Below are positions 11,316 through 21,515 of a stretch of DNA of 64,000 bases, piece by piece. The notes under the pieces were generated by a model. The model did not search any database, was not told the origin of the DNA, and saw nothing but the letters and a program-made list of their open reading frames with translations. Numbering within the stretch: position 1 is the first letter of the stretch; each line of letters opens with the position of its first letter. Source of the DNA: Nepenthes gracilis (taxonomy: Eukaryota > Streptophyta > Magnoliopsida > Caryophyllales > Nepenthaceae); contig BSYO01000020.1 in the NCBI GenBank assembly GCA_033239525.1, positions 8,614,656 through 8,678,655 on the forward strand. Reading direction: 5' to 3'. The position numbers and the translations under genes are program-made.

Positions 11316-12129
11316 CACCAAGCTAGGGCATTCCCCGAGCATCCCCATGAACCAAGTCATAAAATTGAAAGAAACAAGAACACAAAAACAAACTAGATGA
11401 GCAACATCTAAATCGGCCAAAAACAACCCGGTCCAATAACACATCATCGAGCACGGACACGGGGAACTGCAATGCCAAGCAACAAAAGTACACACCCCAG
11501 AATCTACTGTGTCGCATCCAGACGCCCCCGATGAAGCTAATCCGAACCAGCAAATCTGGTAGCAATTCAGCCGAAGTAAGTCGCCATGTCAGCTAGGCCA
11601 CGTCAGGAAGGCCAACCCGGCCAAAATTCCATGACAGTTAATGCAACCCAGCAGCATTCCCGAACGGCAATTATACACATCTCAGAGTACAAGCTATCCG
11701 CTTCTAAAACTACAGCTAACATATGCAGTCCACGTCAGCAGTTAAGACCAACCTCGCCTCCACATCAGCTATAAACCATTCAATATCACGTTGGACGCAA
11801 TCCAGAGCGGCTTTTAAAACCATCCCGAGCAAGAAGAACCATTCGGCCTTCAGTTTGACAACCGGAAATCAAGGATTACAAGCCACATCGACGAGTCCAC
11901 ATCAGCAAATCCAAACCATCCAAAGCAGCAAATCAGCTAAACAACCAAAGCAGAATACCAAGAGTATAGCATCCGAATCAACAGACAAAACAGCAGTAAT
12001 GAGCCAAGACAGGGGCAGAAGCAAACACCCATACTCCCACAAGACTTCATCCCCATGCCAAGATAGGCCAACAAACCATCAAAAATCATGCAACAAATCC
12101 TTAAAAGGGCCTCCACACCATCCACATCC

Positions 12130-14262
12130 CAAACCCACACGGCCAGCCGACTTAAGAGAAGGCTTTGGAACCGCAGGTGTCTTTTGGTTTTTAAGCGTAA
12201 TTTCTCGTCTATTGGCCTTAGCCTTCTTCCGGAGCTTTGTGTTCCATGGCAACCATCTCTCGAAAGGTACGACAAGATGTTTGCGACTCCTTACACGTGG
12301 GAACTTCCTGCACCCAACCTTCACAACCAACATCCAAAGAATTTCCATGGCAACCAGAGTTAATCCCACTATGGCCTTTGCCATCCAGGGAGTATTTCTG
12401 AGATATCCGTGAGATAGAGTCAGGTGTAACATCTGGATCTAACTCAATATCCAGGTCCAAAGCAAGCTGATCAGCAGGGGCAGCAAGAGGACCGGGAGTA
12501 GATCCCAATTCACAAACGGTTTCAAACGGAACGTCAGCAGCAACCATTGGGGAGTAAGCACGGGTAGTCTGATAGGAGCCAAATTGTAGCTCACTCCCAC
12601 TGGAATGCTGAGAACAATCAATTCCTTCAAGAGCCAAATCACCACCGCAAGGCAGAAGCTGACCATGAATAGCATTATCATCATCAGCAGGCTGCGAGGA
12701 GAGGGTGTGAGGTTTCCTCTTAGTAGAAGGACTAATTCGGATACCTTCACTCTGAAATGACTTAATCAAGGTCATTGGTTCGTTCTGCATGCCTATTGAA
12801 CTTGCAACTGAATACACAGCACCTGGAGCAGTCAAAGCATCCGCAACAGCAGGTTGAGACTTTGAAGTAGGTCCAGACCCACTGGCAGAGTTATCACCAG
12901 AGGCAGAGCAGGTGACCTCCTGAGTCGACATATTCATGTCCGATGCCAGGGAATGCTCCACCAAACCACTAGACATCCCAGAGGCTGGCGCAGAATTCTC
13001 CAGATATTCCACATTCGCCTTAGGAGAGATTGAATCAAAGCCAATGTTTGCAGAAAGGGAAACCAGGATGGAAGTCCCATCCTCAGCTCCGTCGACACCA
13101 GGGGCCCGCTTCAGAGTATCCACAGGTGCCTTATTGTTAGCATTGGAAGCCCCTGGTTCAGCAAAGGTCACAGCTTGATTAAGGTTCAAACACTGTGAAT
13201 TGTTGTCAGCATGGTGGCCATCCAAAGAGAAGGGATATCCACACCATGCCGAGACAACATCAGGGGTCAAGTTCTTAGGGGCAACAACTTGATGGGCATT
13301 ATTACTCTTACTGGTGCTCTTTTGGTTAGCAGGGCGACCTTTTCCATGGTGCATCAGCTTCCACTGATAATCAACCACAACAACGACATCCTTGGCCGAT
13401 TCATTATCATCAGATTTAATTCTGATTTTTGAAGGAAGAGGAACCGTTTTACTCACTTCGACACAGACCCTTGCAAAGTGCATTCGATCCATACAGGCTG
13501 TGTACGGGTCAAGGTAAAGAGGTTTGCCAACCCCACTGGCTATCTAGCTAAGGCCCAAGGGGGTTCAAAACTCGATTGGAACGTTGAATAGAGAAATCCA
13601 GATTGGAAAAGATTGGTGAGTGTCCTTAGACAACTCCATTCCAGGCCGCCATCGTTTGAGGAAGATGGATTTCTTGCCAAATGTCCAGGGGCCTTTAGAA
13701 AGGCAGAGGTTCAATTGTTTTTTAGACGCAAAATGGAAGAAGAAGAAACCATCTTCGTTCGCAGCTACATCATTGATTCCAAATCTCGCCCAAATTTTGC
13801 GGGCAATGGAGTTAACTGCTAGAAAATGTAAAGGGGTTTCAGAGAAGAAACCCACAAGTGTAGCACCCCATACTTCCCAGCTCTGCTTGATGACCTCGGC
13901 AGGCGGAGAAATGGAGACAACATCCCCAATGGAAGATGGAGGGGGATAAAATTTGAGGGAAGGACAAGGGCAAGCACCCTTATTCTGGACGATATCAACC
14001 CGGAGGATGGTGGCATTACAGGAGCCGCATCTGATATGATCTATGGAGGGTTTGGCACATATCCAGTATCGGCAGTGGTTTTGCATTTGGCTTCAGCGCC
14101 TCCAAAATGCGCCTCGATTAGACTCCGTTCAGCAATCTCTTCACATGAAACAAGGGGAGAAGGAGACAGCAACACGAGGGGGTTGTGAAGGTCCAAGGGC
14201 TTCAGGCGCTCTAAGAAGGAGGCATTGGGCCCAGGGGACGAGAGCAAGGCGCTCCTGGCTAC
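12130..14262 (-). pseudogene. LINE ORF1 lacking the zinc knuckle
   Basis: The N-terminus is cut off by 5' truncation. A Cys-containing stretch near 14040 (ICAKPSIDHIRCGSC) precedes DUF4283 at 13900-13570 (EVWGATLVGFFSETPLHFL, FPIWISLFNVPIEF). After a frameshift, a 424-residue stretch (13492-12218) follows. At the place where the 7167 copy has its CCHC knuckle this one reads YQWKLMHHGKGRP, so the cysteines are gone. It has VTPDSISRISQKYSLDGKGH near the end, then a lysine-rich terminus in another frame. A stop near 13540 and frameshifts inactivate it. Confidence 0.82.
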
Positions 14263-14278
14263 CTCGTCCAGTAAAGGT

Positions 14279-15277
14279 GATAGCGAAAAGCTGCTCCCTT
14301 GTTGTCTATGGTTTCCTCATGCTTGTATGTTGCTGCCTGCCATCTGGAATAATTGTTCTGCGTTTATAAGGCTCAGTCTGATCCTGGAAACAGAGTATAT
14401 TCTCCTGGGTGTGTGGAAAGGTGCTGGTTGGAAGAGGTGCTGGGGATGACAGTTTTTTGAGAAACAGCAAATTGTTGTGATCCTGCTGTTGGAAAAGGGT
14501 CTGTACTGAGGTTCGGGAGCTGCTGTAGTAGGATGTGGTCTGCAGTTTTCTGAAGCTTGGAAGCAGGATCTTTGAAAGCCGGCCGGCTGGAAATTTTGTG
14601 GATTAAAAGGAATCCTCTGCCTTCGAATACACCGTTGGTTGGTGGCGATTTGTGTGGCTTTGAAACTTGTTTTGCCCGTGTTCCACTTCTCCTAGTTCTG
14701 GTAGCCGGGATGTATGTCGTGTGACGAAGTGGCAACCGGGATGCTAATTTGGGCCTGGCGGATGTGGAACTAGTGACATTTCCTGGAGCTGGTATTGCCG
14801 GTATGCTCGGTGGGATGCTATCTTGGCCGAAGTGGCGTCCAACCCGTTGTTGTGCTGTGGGTGGCTCGGTTCTTTGGCATTGACTTCTACTGGGCTTGGT
14901 TGTCTACCGTGTTGAGCGATTCTAGAGTGCTGCTCCATTGGATGGGGCGATGGAAGTTGCCCGTGTGTAGTTGCCCGATGAATGGAAGTGGTTGGCTACA
15001 CTGTGCTGTATCAAGCAATTATAATGTTGGCGCTGGAAAGGAGACATCCAGTTTGTCTCTTATTTCTTTGTTCCAAGCAATCCTGGTGTATTTGTTTTAT
15101 GTTTTTTTTTGTTGTTTGTTGAGCATTCTCACTCGATTTCATGACTTGGTTCATTGTGATGCTTGGGGTATGCCTAGCTCGATGTTCTACCTCTAAGTCG
15201 GCAAAACACTTAGAGTTGGAATATCGTCTTGTAATTTCGTTCTTTTTTTAATTTCATTTACTTACCCAAAAAAAAAA
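14279..15277 (+). mobile_element. 3' end of the left autonomous LINE, type B tail
   Basis: Distal part of the plus-strand UTR module. It contains the GCTTGGGGTATGCC element, the terminal hairpin at 15191-15215, TTTACTTACCC and a poly(A) at 15268-15277. Its matching target-site duplication should begin GATGCTGAAGC (from 15278); the partner copy would lie left of the window. This LINE is therefore the insertion that split the 3'UTR of the large minus-strand LINE. Confidence 0.7.
15191..15215 (+). other. LINE 3' terminal hairpin, type B
   Basis: CTCTAAGT and ACTTAGAG form a perfect 8-bp stem around the loop CGGCAAAAC. Relative to the CTCCAAGT/ACTTGGAG form, both sides changed (C-G to U-A), which is a compensatory pair. 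Confidence 0.8.
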
Positions 15278-17006
15278 GATGCTGAAGCAATTGGATTTGG
15301 TCTGATTGATAGATCTCCTCATGCTGTACTATGCTACACCCCCCCCCACGAAATTACTGGATATCTTTGTGTTGCGGATGGCTTGGCTATACTATGCTGT
15401 ACTATGCTCCAACCAGAAGACACTGTAGATCCAACACAAATATTTGCAACACACAAAACTCCCTCGCCCAAACTGGACCTTGGGAAAATGCAATTCAACC
15501 GATGCATACCTCAGCAAAACAACACCACGCACTGGCCACTAGCCTTTTTTGCACCAATTGGCAAGCAGGGTCGGCAGGCATCAGAAGACAACTAGGGTCA
15601 GCACTTTGGCCAGCCAAAGGTAAGGCAGACTTCGGCTTTCTACAATACCTCGAAACAATGTAGCAAGCAAGTCCACGTTGCATGCATTGGCTCCAGGCCC
15701 ACACCTTAGATAGCAGTGCAGAAAATTGCCGACAGTAACAATCTTCAATTAGCATCCTCTACACCCTGTAAATTCGAGGAGGAGCTGTAGCATAGAAATG
15801 AGAGGAAGGCACTAAACCGAAGCCCATCCAATTGCTACTACATCACAGCAAAGACACACCAGATTTGCCAACCCAATTCTCATCTTGATCCAGTACATTT
15901 TATTAATCATATCCAACCCATAGCACTAGCATAAATCAAGCCATCATTGCATTCTGCAATCAACATCACATAAGCTAAACAGATCAGGTCCCCCATGCTC
16001 AATAAGAGCTATAGCTGAAGCATTAATGAGATGCATCATGCGCCAGACCAGAGGATCAAATTAGAAACCCAGCTGCCCCAACTTCAACGGTATCAGAAAA
16101 ACACACCCAAACCACTACCTGGCAAACCCAGAACAGCAACAACATTTCTCCAGGGCAAATCCCACTGGGGCCTAGAAACATACGGCAGAAACAGCAGAGA
16201 CAATGCAACAAGGCCCAATCAACTGAATCAGCTGCCCCAACTTCAATGGCATCAGGAAAAACTCACCCAAACCTCTTCCGGGCAAACCATCAACAACAAC
16301 GACATTTTCTAGGGCAAACTCCACAGGGGCCTAACAACATTAGGCAAAAACAGTAGAGGCAAAGTAACATGGCCAAACACTCAGCAGTTTTCAGTACTAG
16401 AACCAGTTACACTTCAGCAGCCAGGGGAAAAGGAACCACAACAGCAAAAGACAACTCTCTCCAGCCATGACCGCAAATGGCATCTCGAAGTACCCAGTTT
16501 ACTCAGTAGGAAGGTACACCCTCAGGTAATCCACTACAAAGCAGCACCATCATACTGAAGATCCATCATCATCAAACCCAAACACCAAACACACTCAAAA
16601 CAGAAAAACCCAGCCTTAAGACAAACTGCATCCAAGCTCGATGTATTGAAGACAAAGGCACACGAATTTGAGCAGCCTGGAGGCAATGAAATCTTTTTTT
16701 TTTGGGGGGGGGGAACATTTTTTTTTTTTTTGGTGAAGGAATGAAGAGATCAAAGAGGGGACATCATAAAACTAGCAAAGCCAGTTGTACAAGACCAGCC
16801 AATTCAACACTTTTTTTTTTTATAAGAATATCTAGTCCAACCATGTGAACAAAACCAAGGATGCAAATAAGACCTCACTGCCGATACAAGTGGAAGCACT
16901 AAAACATCGCTACCCAAAAAGATAGAGGGGATAGACCACACCGACTGACCAAGGGCATTAAAGATTAACCGAAATCCAAACCCACAGAAGAGCCAGCCAC
17001 TTTTTT
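15278..17006 (-). other. Composite 3'UTR of the base-level LINE
   Basis: From ORF2 outward it has a short UTR, a block ending TTCATTCCTTCACC-poly(A) (near 16720-16760), a second A-run next to a C-run (about 16692-16715), then a long UTR module to 15408. The module matches the plus-strand element at 53760-55040 in inverted orientation. A 15-mer ATGCTGTACTATGCT occurs at 15321-15335 and again at 15394-15408, with 58 bp between. I see no coding sequence here. Confidence 0.7.
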
Positions 17007-20000
17007 TTATGAGTTCCAATGAATCCGAATCGGGCTAGTAGCACATTTGTCAGTATCCGTGACGGTCTTCAATTTAAGCCGCATAACATTGATAATCATA
17101 GGAAAGATTTGAGAGATTTCTTGGGGGGACTTTTGAAAGATACAATTATTGTGTTCCTTCCAAATGTAGTAGACCGTGGCCACCAGAGAAAGGCGTTTAG
17201 AGAGGGCCAATAAGCTTTTTCCTTTCCAGATTGTTGCAGCCCAAGTGATATTTTGGTACCACTCGGAGTGGGGCCCATGAATACCCGTATGTCTTTGGAT
17301 TTTAACCCATAAGGATCTGGAAAAGGGGCAGGAGAAGAAAAGATGCCCATGGTCTTCGTCACCCGTATTGCAAGGAGTGCATCTAGGGGATAGGTTTGGT
17401 ACACCATGGAGGCGGTCAAGGGTATTGAGTCTTCCCTTAATAGCCAGCCAAAGTGTAAACACGTGGGCAGGGATATGTGATGGGCCCCACACCAAAGGAG
17501 CCCATCTAACCTTTGGTTTGGGAGGATGGATGAGTGTGTGCACGGATCTAGTCGAGAAATTTCCATGAGCATTCCCGACCAAACTTAGTGAGTCTTTTTG
17601 ATTGATGCGGGGGGCTGAGGCATGTGCTCCACAAGACGGGAGACCTCCATATCGTAAGGGTTAGGCCAGACCCAGCGGTTATTTCTAATAATAGCAAAAA
17701 CCTTAACATCCCAAGACAGGCCCGAGACCAAGCGAGTGCGATCAGAGCTAACCTCACTTAGGGGGCCCAAGGGGTGCCAGTTATCGTGCCAGAGGAAAGT
17801 ATCTGAACCATCCTGAAACGCCTTAATAGAGTGGGAGCGCATAAAGGGGTGAAGTTTCATAATCTTTCGCCAGCTCCAGGGGGAGGAATCCGGGACTTTA
17901 AGACTCCAAATGCAACGGTCTTTGATTCTATTTTTGTAGATCCAAGAAGACCAGGCCGAGCTAGGGTCTTTAGAAATGAGATGCCAAAGAAGCTTACAGA
18001 TGAGAGCTTTATTCTGGGCCATCAGGTTCTTAATGCCCAAACCGCCTTCAGTTTTAGGGTAGCATATATCGTCCCAAGCTACTTTTGCATTAGCTCTGCC
18101 GTTAGATGAGCCATTCCGAAGAAAAAGACATAAAAGGCTATCAATTGCTTTAAGAGTGGACTTGGACAGAAAAAAAAATAGAAGCCCAATAAAGGTTGAT
18201 GGATGAGAGAATGGAGGCGACGAGTTACAACCGCCCACCAAACGAGAGCCACCTATTTTTCTAGGATGTGATCCTACTGGTAATTCTGTCGGTGAGTGAT
18301 TGGCAATCAGATACTGAGAATCTAGTGGTGATCAGAGGGACCCCCAAGTACCTAATGGGAAGTTTGCCCTCTTTGAACCCCATGACACCAGCAATGTCCT
18401 TGTGAAGGGATGTGTCTTTTGAACAAATGAAGATTTCACTCTTATTCGTGTTTGCAGAGAGGCCAGATGTAAAATGGAATTCTTCAAGACAGTCCTTAAG
18501 GATCTGAGTGGAGTGGGTATCGGCATGGGAGAAGAGAAGGAGGTCATCAGCAAAGGCAAGCATGACAATTTGAGTCTCTGCACATTTTTAGTGAAATTTA
18601 AAATTATTATCCCGCCTAGCCTTGAGCTCAATAATACCATTTAGGACCTCCATAACAAGGACAAATAAATATGGGGAGATAGGATCACCTTGGCTGAGGC
18701 CTTTACCTCCTTTGAAGAAACTGACCGCTTCCCCATTGATATTAAGGGAGTACGAAGGTGTAGTTATACACTGGTTAATCCAATTGACCATTTGAGGGGG
18801 GAAATTCATGAGGGTCAGCATAATAATGATTAAATCCCAATGGATAGAGTCGTACACTTTCATAAGGTCAATCTTCATAGTATATCTGGGCGGATCATGA
18901 CTAAAATGATACTTATGAAGGAGCTCTTGAGCTAAAAGGATATTATCACTAATTTGATGCCCCGCCACAAAGGCCGTTTGGCAGTTGTCAACAAGGTAGG
19001 AAAGGGTTTCTTTGATCCTGTTTGCAAGAATTTTTGAGATCACTTTATAAATGACATTACAGCAAGATATCGGACGGTAATCAGAAACCATACGCGGGGA
19101 TTGGACCTTTAGAATAAGACTAATCAGAGTGGTATTGAATTGTTTAAGGAGCTTTCCATGATTAAAGAAATCACAAATGGTTTCATAAACAGAATGGCCG
19201 GTAATCTCCCATGAGTCCTTAAAAAACTTTGAGGTAAATCCATCAGGACCAGGAGCTCTATCATCACCAATGGAGAAAAGCGCTTTGTGGATTTCCTCCT
19301 CACTAACTAGCCTAGCAAGGGGTCCAGTTAGGAAGTCCAGGATTGTATGGAGTATGAAAGGATGAAGGCGATTAGCATCCACCGAACCATGGGATCGGCC
19401 GGAGCCCAGAGCCCTTTTGAAGTGGTCAACAATCAATCTATGAAGATCCTTTGACCCACTAGTAGGGTTGCCAAACTCATCAAGGAGGGAGATAATCCTA
19501 TTCCTGTTATTATTCCCACTAACAGTCTTGAAGAAAAATTTAGTGCACTGATCTCCCTCTTTGAGCCACTTTAGTTTGACTTTTTGTTGAAGAAAATTAG
19601 CCTCCTTTGCCATAGCAGCATAATAATCTACCCTAAATGAATGTTCAACACTGTAGATCCCCATGGGAGGGAGAGACTTAGATTGTAAATCCTCTAAACA
19701 TTTCCTTGTACACAAGACCTCATCGTGAACATCACCACACTGGGCATTAAGAGATTTGAGCACACTCTTCACCTTTTTGAGATAAGAAACCAGCCGAAAC
19801 ATAGGGGTTCCGGCAATCTCATTCTTCCAAGCTTCCTTGACCACAGGAAGAAATTTTGGGGATTTGGAAAGGAAGTTATTAAATCGAAACAGCCCTGCTT
19901 TCTTGCCGCTTTATCATAGGGGAGAAGAATGCAAGGGGAGTGGTCTGATAGTCTGGCAGGGGGAAAACGGCTTTAGTTCTTCTGAATTGATCAAGCCAGT

Positions 20001-20292
20001 GACCATTGGTGACCACTCTATCTAATTTTCTAAAAATACGAGTAGAAGGGTCACGACCGTCGTTCTAAGTGAAGAACTGACCTTCATGGCAGACATCCAC
20101 AAGGTCATAGTCCCTGAGGCAATTATTAAGATCGAAAGAACTTTTATGGTGCCAGGAACCTCCAAGGGCCTCAGACGTCAAGCGAATAGCATTGAAATCA
20201 CCAAGGACCGCCTAAGGGAGGTCACCCGAGAGGCCCGACAGCGTCCTAAGGCTATGCCATAGGAGCCTTCGAGGACCTTCCGAGTTAGCACC
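17007..20292 (-). pseudogene. LINE ORF2, reverse transcriptase and zf-RVT (main part)
   Basis: Endonuclease/reverse transcriptase protein that nicks DNA and copies LINE RNA at the nick. Read from 20292, it has the end of the endonuclease domain and then a 418-residue open stretch (19844-18588). This stretch holds RAPGPDGFTSKFFKDSW, DYRPISCCNVIYKVI, TAFVAGHQISDNILLAQELL, the motif A region KIDLMKVYDSIHW and GGKGLSQGDPISPYLF. After a frameshift the catalytic motif is present as MLAFADDLLLFSH (about 18560). The zf-RVT domain (CTPCNTGDEDHGHLFFSC) and end RIHWNS are at 17582-17007. Frameshifts near 18580, 18250 and 17590 break it. It is the best preserved RT in the window. Confidence 0.88.
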
Positions 20293-20923
20293 TTTTTTTT
20301 TTGGTAAGTAAATTTTTATAAATTAAAGAAAAATATACAAAATCAATGTTCTATCTCCAAGTGTTATTCCGACTTGGATTTAGAACAAAGGTGCTAAGGC
20401 ATACCCCGAGCAACGTGAACCATGTCACAATACCAATATAAAGTAAAAAAATGGAGTAAACAGAATTACGTCCGACAATGGCCGTCAACTGACACTAAGG
20501 AAGAACACTCCCAAAAATAAGGGAACGTATAAAGATTTAAAGGAAAGAAAAAAAACGACCATGTCATCAAAATCTTGTGATACCGCAACCGCATTCCATA
20601 CTTTTAACGCATCCAGTTGAATACCACATCCAGTTAACAATCTGACTTTAGAACTGGAAGTCAACATCATAGGGCTATAGAAGCAGCAAAATGTTTTGGG
20701 AAGCCTCAGATAGTAGGCCAGCAGCATATCAGAACAGAAAAACTACAATACGGATAACGAGAGCATCAGAGCTAACCGGATCTCACCACTACCATTACCA
20801 ACACCATATCGGGTCAGAAGAACTGCAACCCAGACAGTAGCATCACCATGGCACACCGAACTACATCACTGCCAACCAGCCACGCCAACAGCAACACAAT
20901 TGATATTTCCAATCCAGCAGCTA
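20293..20923 (-). other. 3' end and distal 3'UTR of the 20293-48127 LINE
   Basis: Minus-strand tail with poly(A), TTTACTTACC, the terminal hairpin at 20348-20386 and GCTCGGGGTATGCC, followed by non-coding UTR. It is interrupted at 20924 by the 5S-headed retroposon. No coding sequence is visible. Confidence 0.75.
20348..20386 (-). other. LINE 3' terminal hairpin, type C
   Basis: GTTCTA pairs with TAGAAC, and ATCCAAGT faces ACTTGGAG around the loop. It has the same architecture as the hairpins at 33547-33584 and 55468-55506. Confidence 0.75.
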
Positions 20924-20924
20924 A

Positions 20925-20975
20925 GAGAGTAGTACTAGGATGGGTGACCTCCTGGGAAGTCCTCGTGTTGCACCC
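20925..20975 (+). pseudogene. 5S rRNA remnant (3' part)
   Basis: Corresponds to the end of plant 5S rRNA, beginning at GAGAGTAGTACTAGGATGGG and ending at GTGTTGCACCC, where plant 5S normally has GCATCCC. The first two thirds of the gene are missing, so this is not a functional 5S gene. Identification is from recalled plant 5S sequence, not from a search. Confidence 0.85.
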
Positions 20976-21125
20976 TTGTGATGCCGTGACTATTTTTGTG
21001 ATGCTTTGTCCTGTGCTTTGCCATGTTTAGCTTTTGTGATGCTGGTGAATTTTAGGCTCTGTGATGCCGTGATTATTGTTGTTTTCATGACTTGTATCAT
21101 GGTGCTTGGGGTTTTGCCCCTGTAT

Positions 21126-21172
21126 CTATGTTCTAACTCCAAGTTGGTATAACAATAGGAATTAGAATGTAG
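21126..21172 (+). other. 3' hairpin of the 5S-headed retroposon
   Basis: CTATGTTCTAA pairs with TTAGAATGTAG over 11 positions, counting two G-U pairs. TCC/GGA follows after a C/A mismatch. The top of the LINE hairpin (AAGT/ACTT) is lost. Confidence 0.65.
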
Positions 21173-21227
21173 TATTTTTGTAAACTTTCTTTTGTTCAAT
21201 TCAATTTACTTACCAATCCAGCAGCTA

Positions 21228-21500
21228 CAACAGCAGCATCTAAGCTAGAAAACATCAACAACAGCCAAAAATAGCAAGCAAAGGAGGAATTTTCAGCTGT
21301 AATCAGCAACTCGGAAAAGCCATCATAAGAGATCATAGCAGGAAAGTAGCAGAAGCCAATAGCAGCAGCAAACAGCACCACACCAGTACCCCAATAGCAG
21401 GATAGACAAAACCTGCTTCAACGAAAACCATCCAAGCAGCTTGCGAGGCAATGCACACTCCTTCCCAACAGGACTGCATACCGAGATAGGGATCACCTCA
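21228..21500 (-). other. 3'UTR of the 20293-48127 LINE, part 2
   Basis: Non-coding UTR between the 5S-headed retroposon and the plus-strand LINE. It resumes after 33648, where the text continues without a break once the insertion is removed. No coding sequence is visible. Confidence 0.65.
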
Positions 21501-21515
21501 GCAGCCATCTCGGCC

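Larger units (their letters stand above)
11225..14262 (-). mobile_element. ORF1-only LINE, 5'-truncated, type B tail
   Basis: Flanked by a perfect 16-bp duplication, CTCGTCCAGTAAAGGT, at 11209-11224 and 14263-14278. On the minus strand it reads ORF1 (truncated at its start), about 0.9 kb of 3'UTR, a hairpin tail and poly(A), the last appearing as poly(T) at 11224-11233. There is no ORF2. The 3'UTR at 11225-11900 is the sequence of which 29295-29967 is a short copy. Confidence 0.9.
20924..21212 (+). mobile_element. Retroposon with 5S rRNA head and LINE-type tail
   Basis: A 289-bp insert flanked by a perfect 15-bp duplication, CCAATCCAGCAGCTA, at 20909-20923 and 21213-21227. Its first 52 bases match the 3' part of plant 5S rRNA. 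The rest is T/G-rich sequence with repeated TTTGTGATGC words, then a LINE-like tail: GCTTGGGGTTTTGCCCC, the hairpin at 21126-21172 and TTTACTTA, with no poly(A). This is the structure of a SINE with a 5S head, or of a template-switch chimera. The 5S part lacks its 5' half, including box A. A Cassandra-type TRIM could be an alternative source of the 5S piece, but no LTR is seen. Confidence 0.8.

Noticed and set aside
11723..12412. 229-codon open frame on the plus strand
   Set aside because: Antisense to the 3'UTR and ORF1 end of the minus-strand LINE. Composition-driven; ORF1 on the other strand explains the right part.
15321..15408. Duplicated 15-mer ATGCTGTACTATGCT as a TSD
   Set aside because: The 58 bp between have no LINE tail or poly(A). 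A local duplication is as likely, so no insertion is called.
20925..20975. Functional 5S rRNA gene
   Set aside because: Only the 3' part is present. The first ~68 nt, including box A, are missing, and it is fused to a retroposon body.
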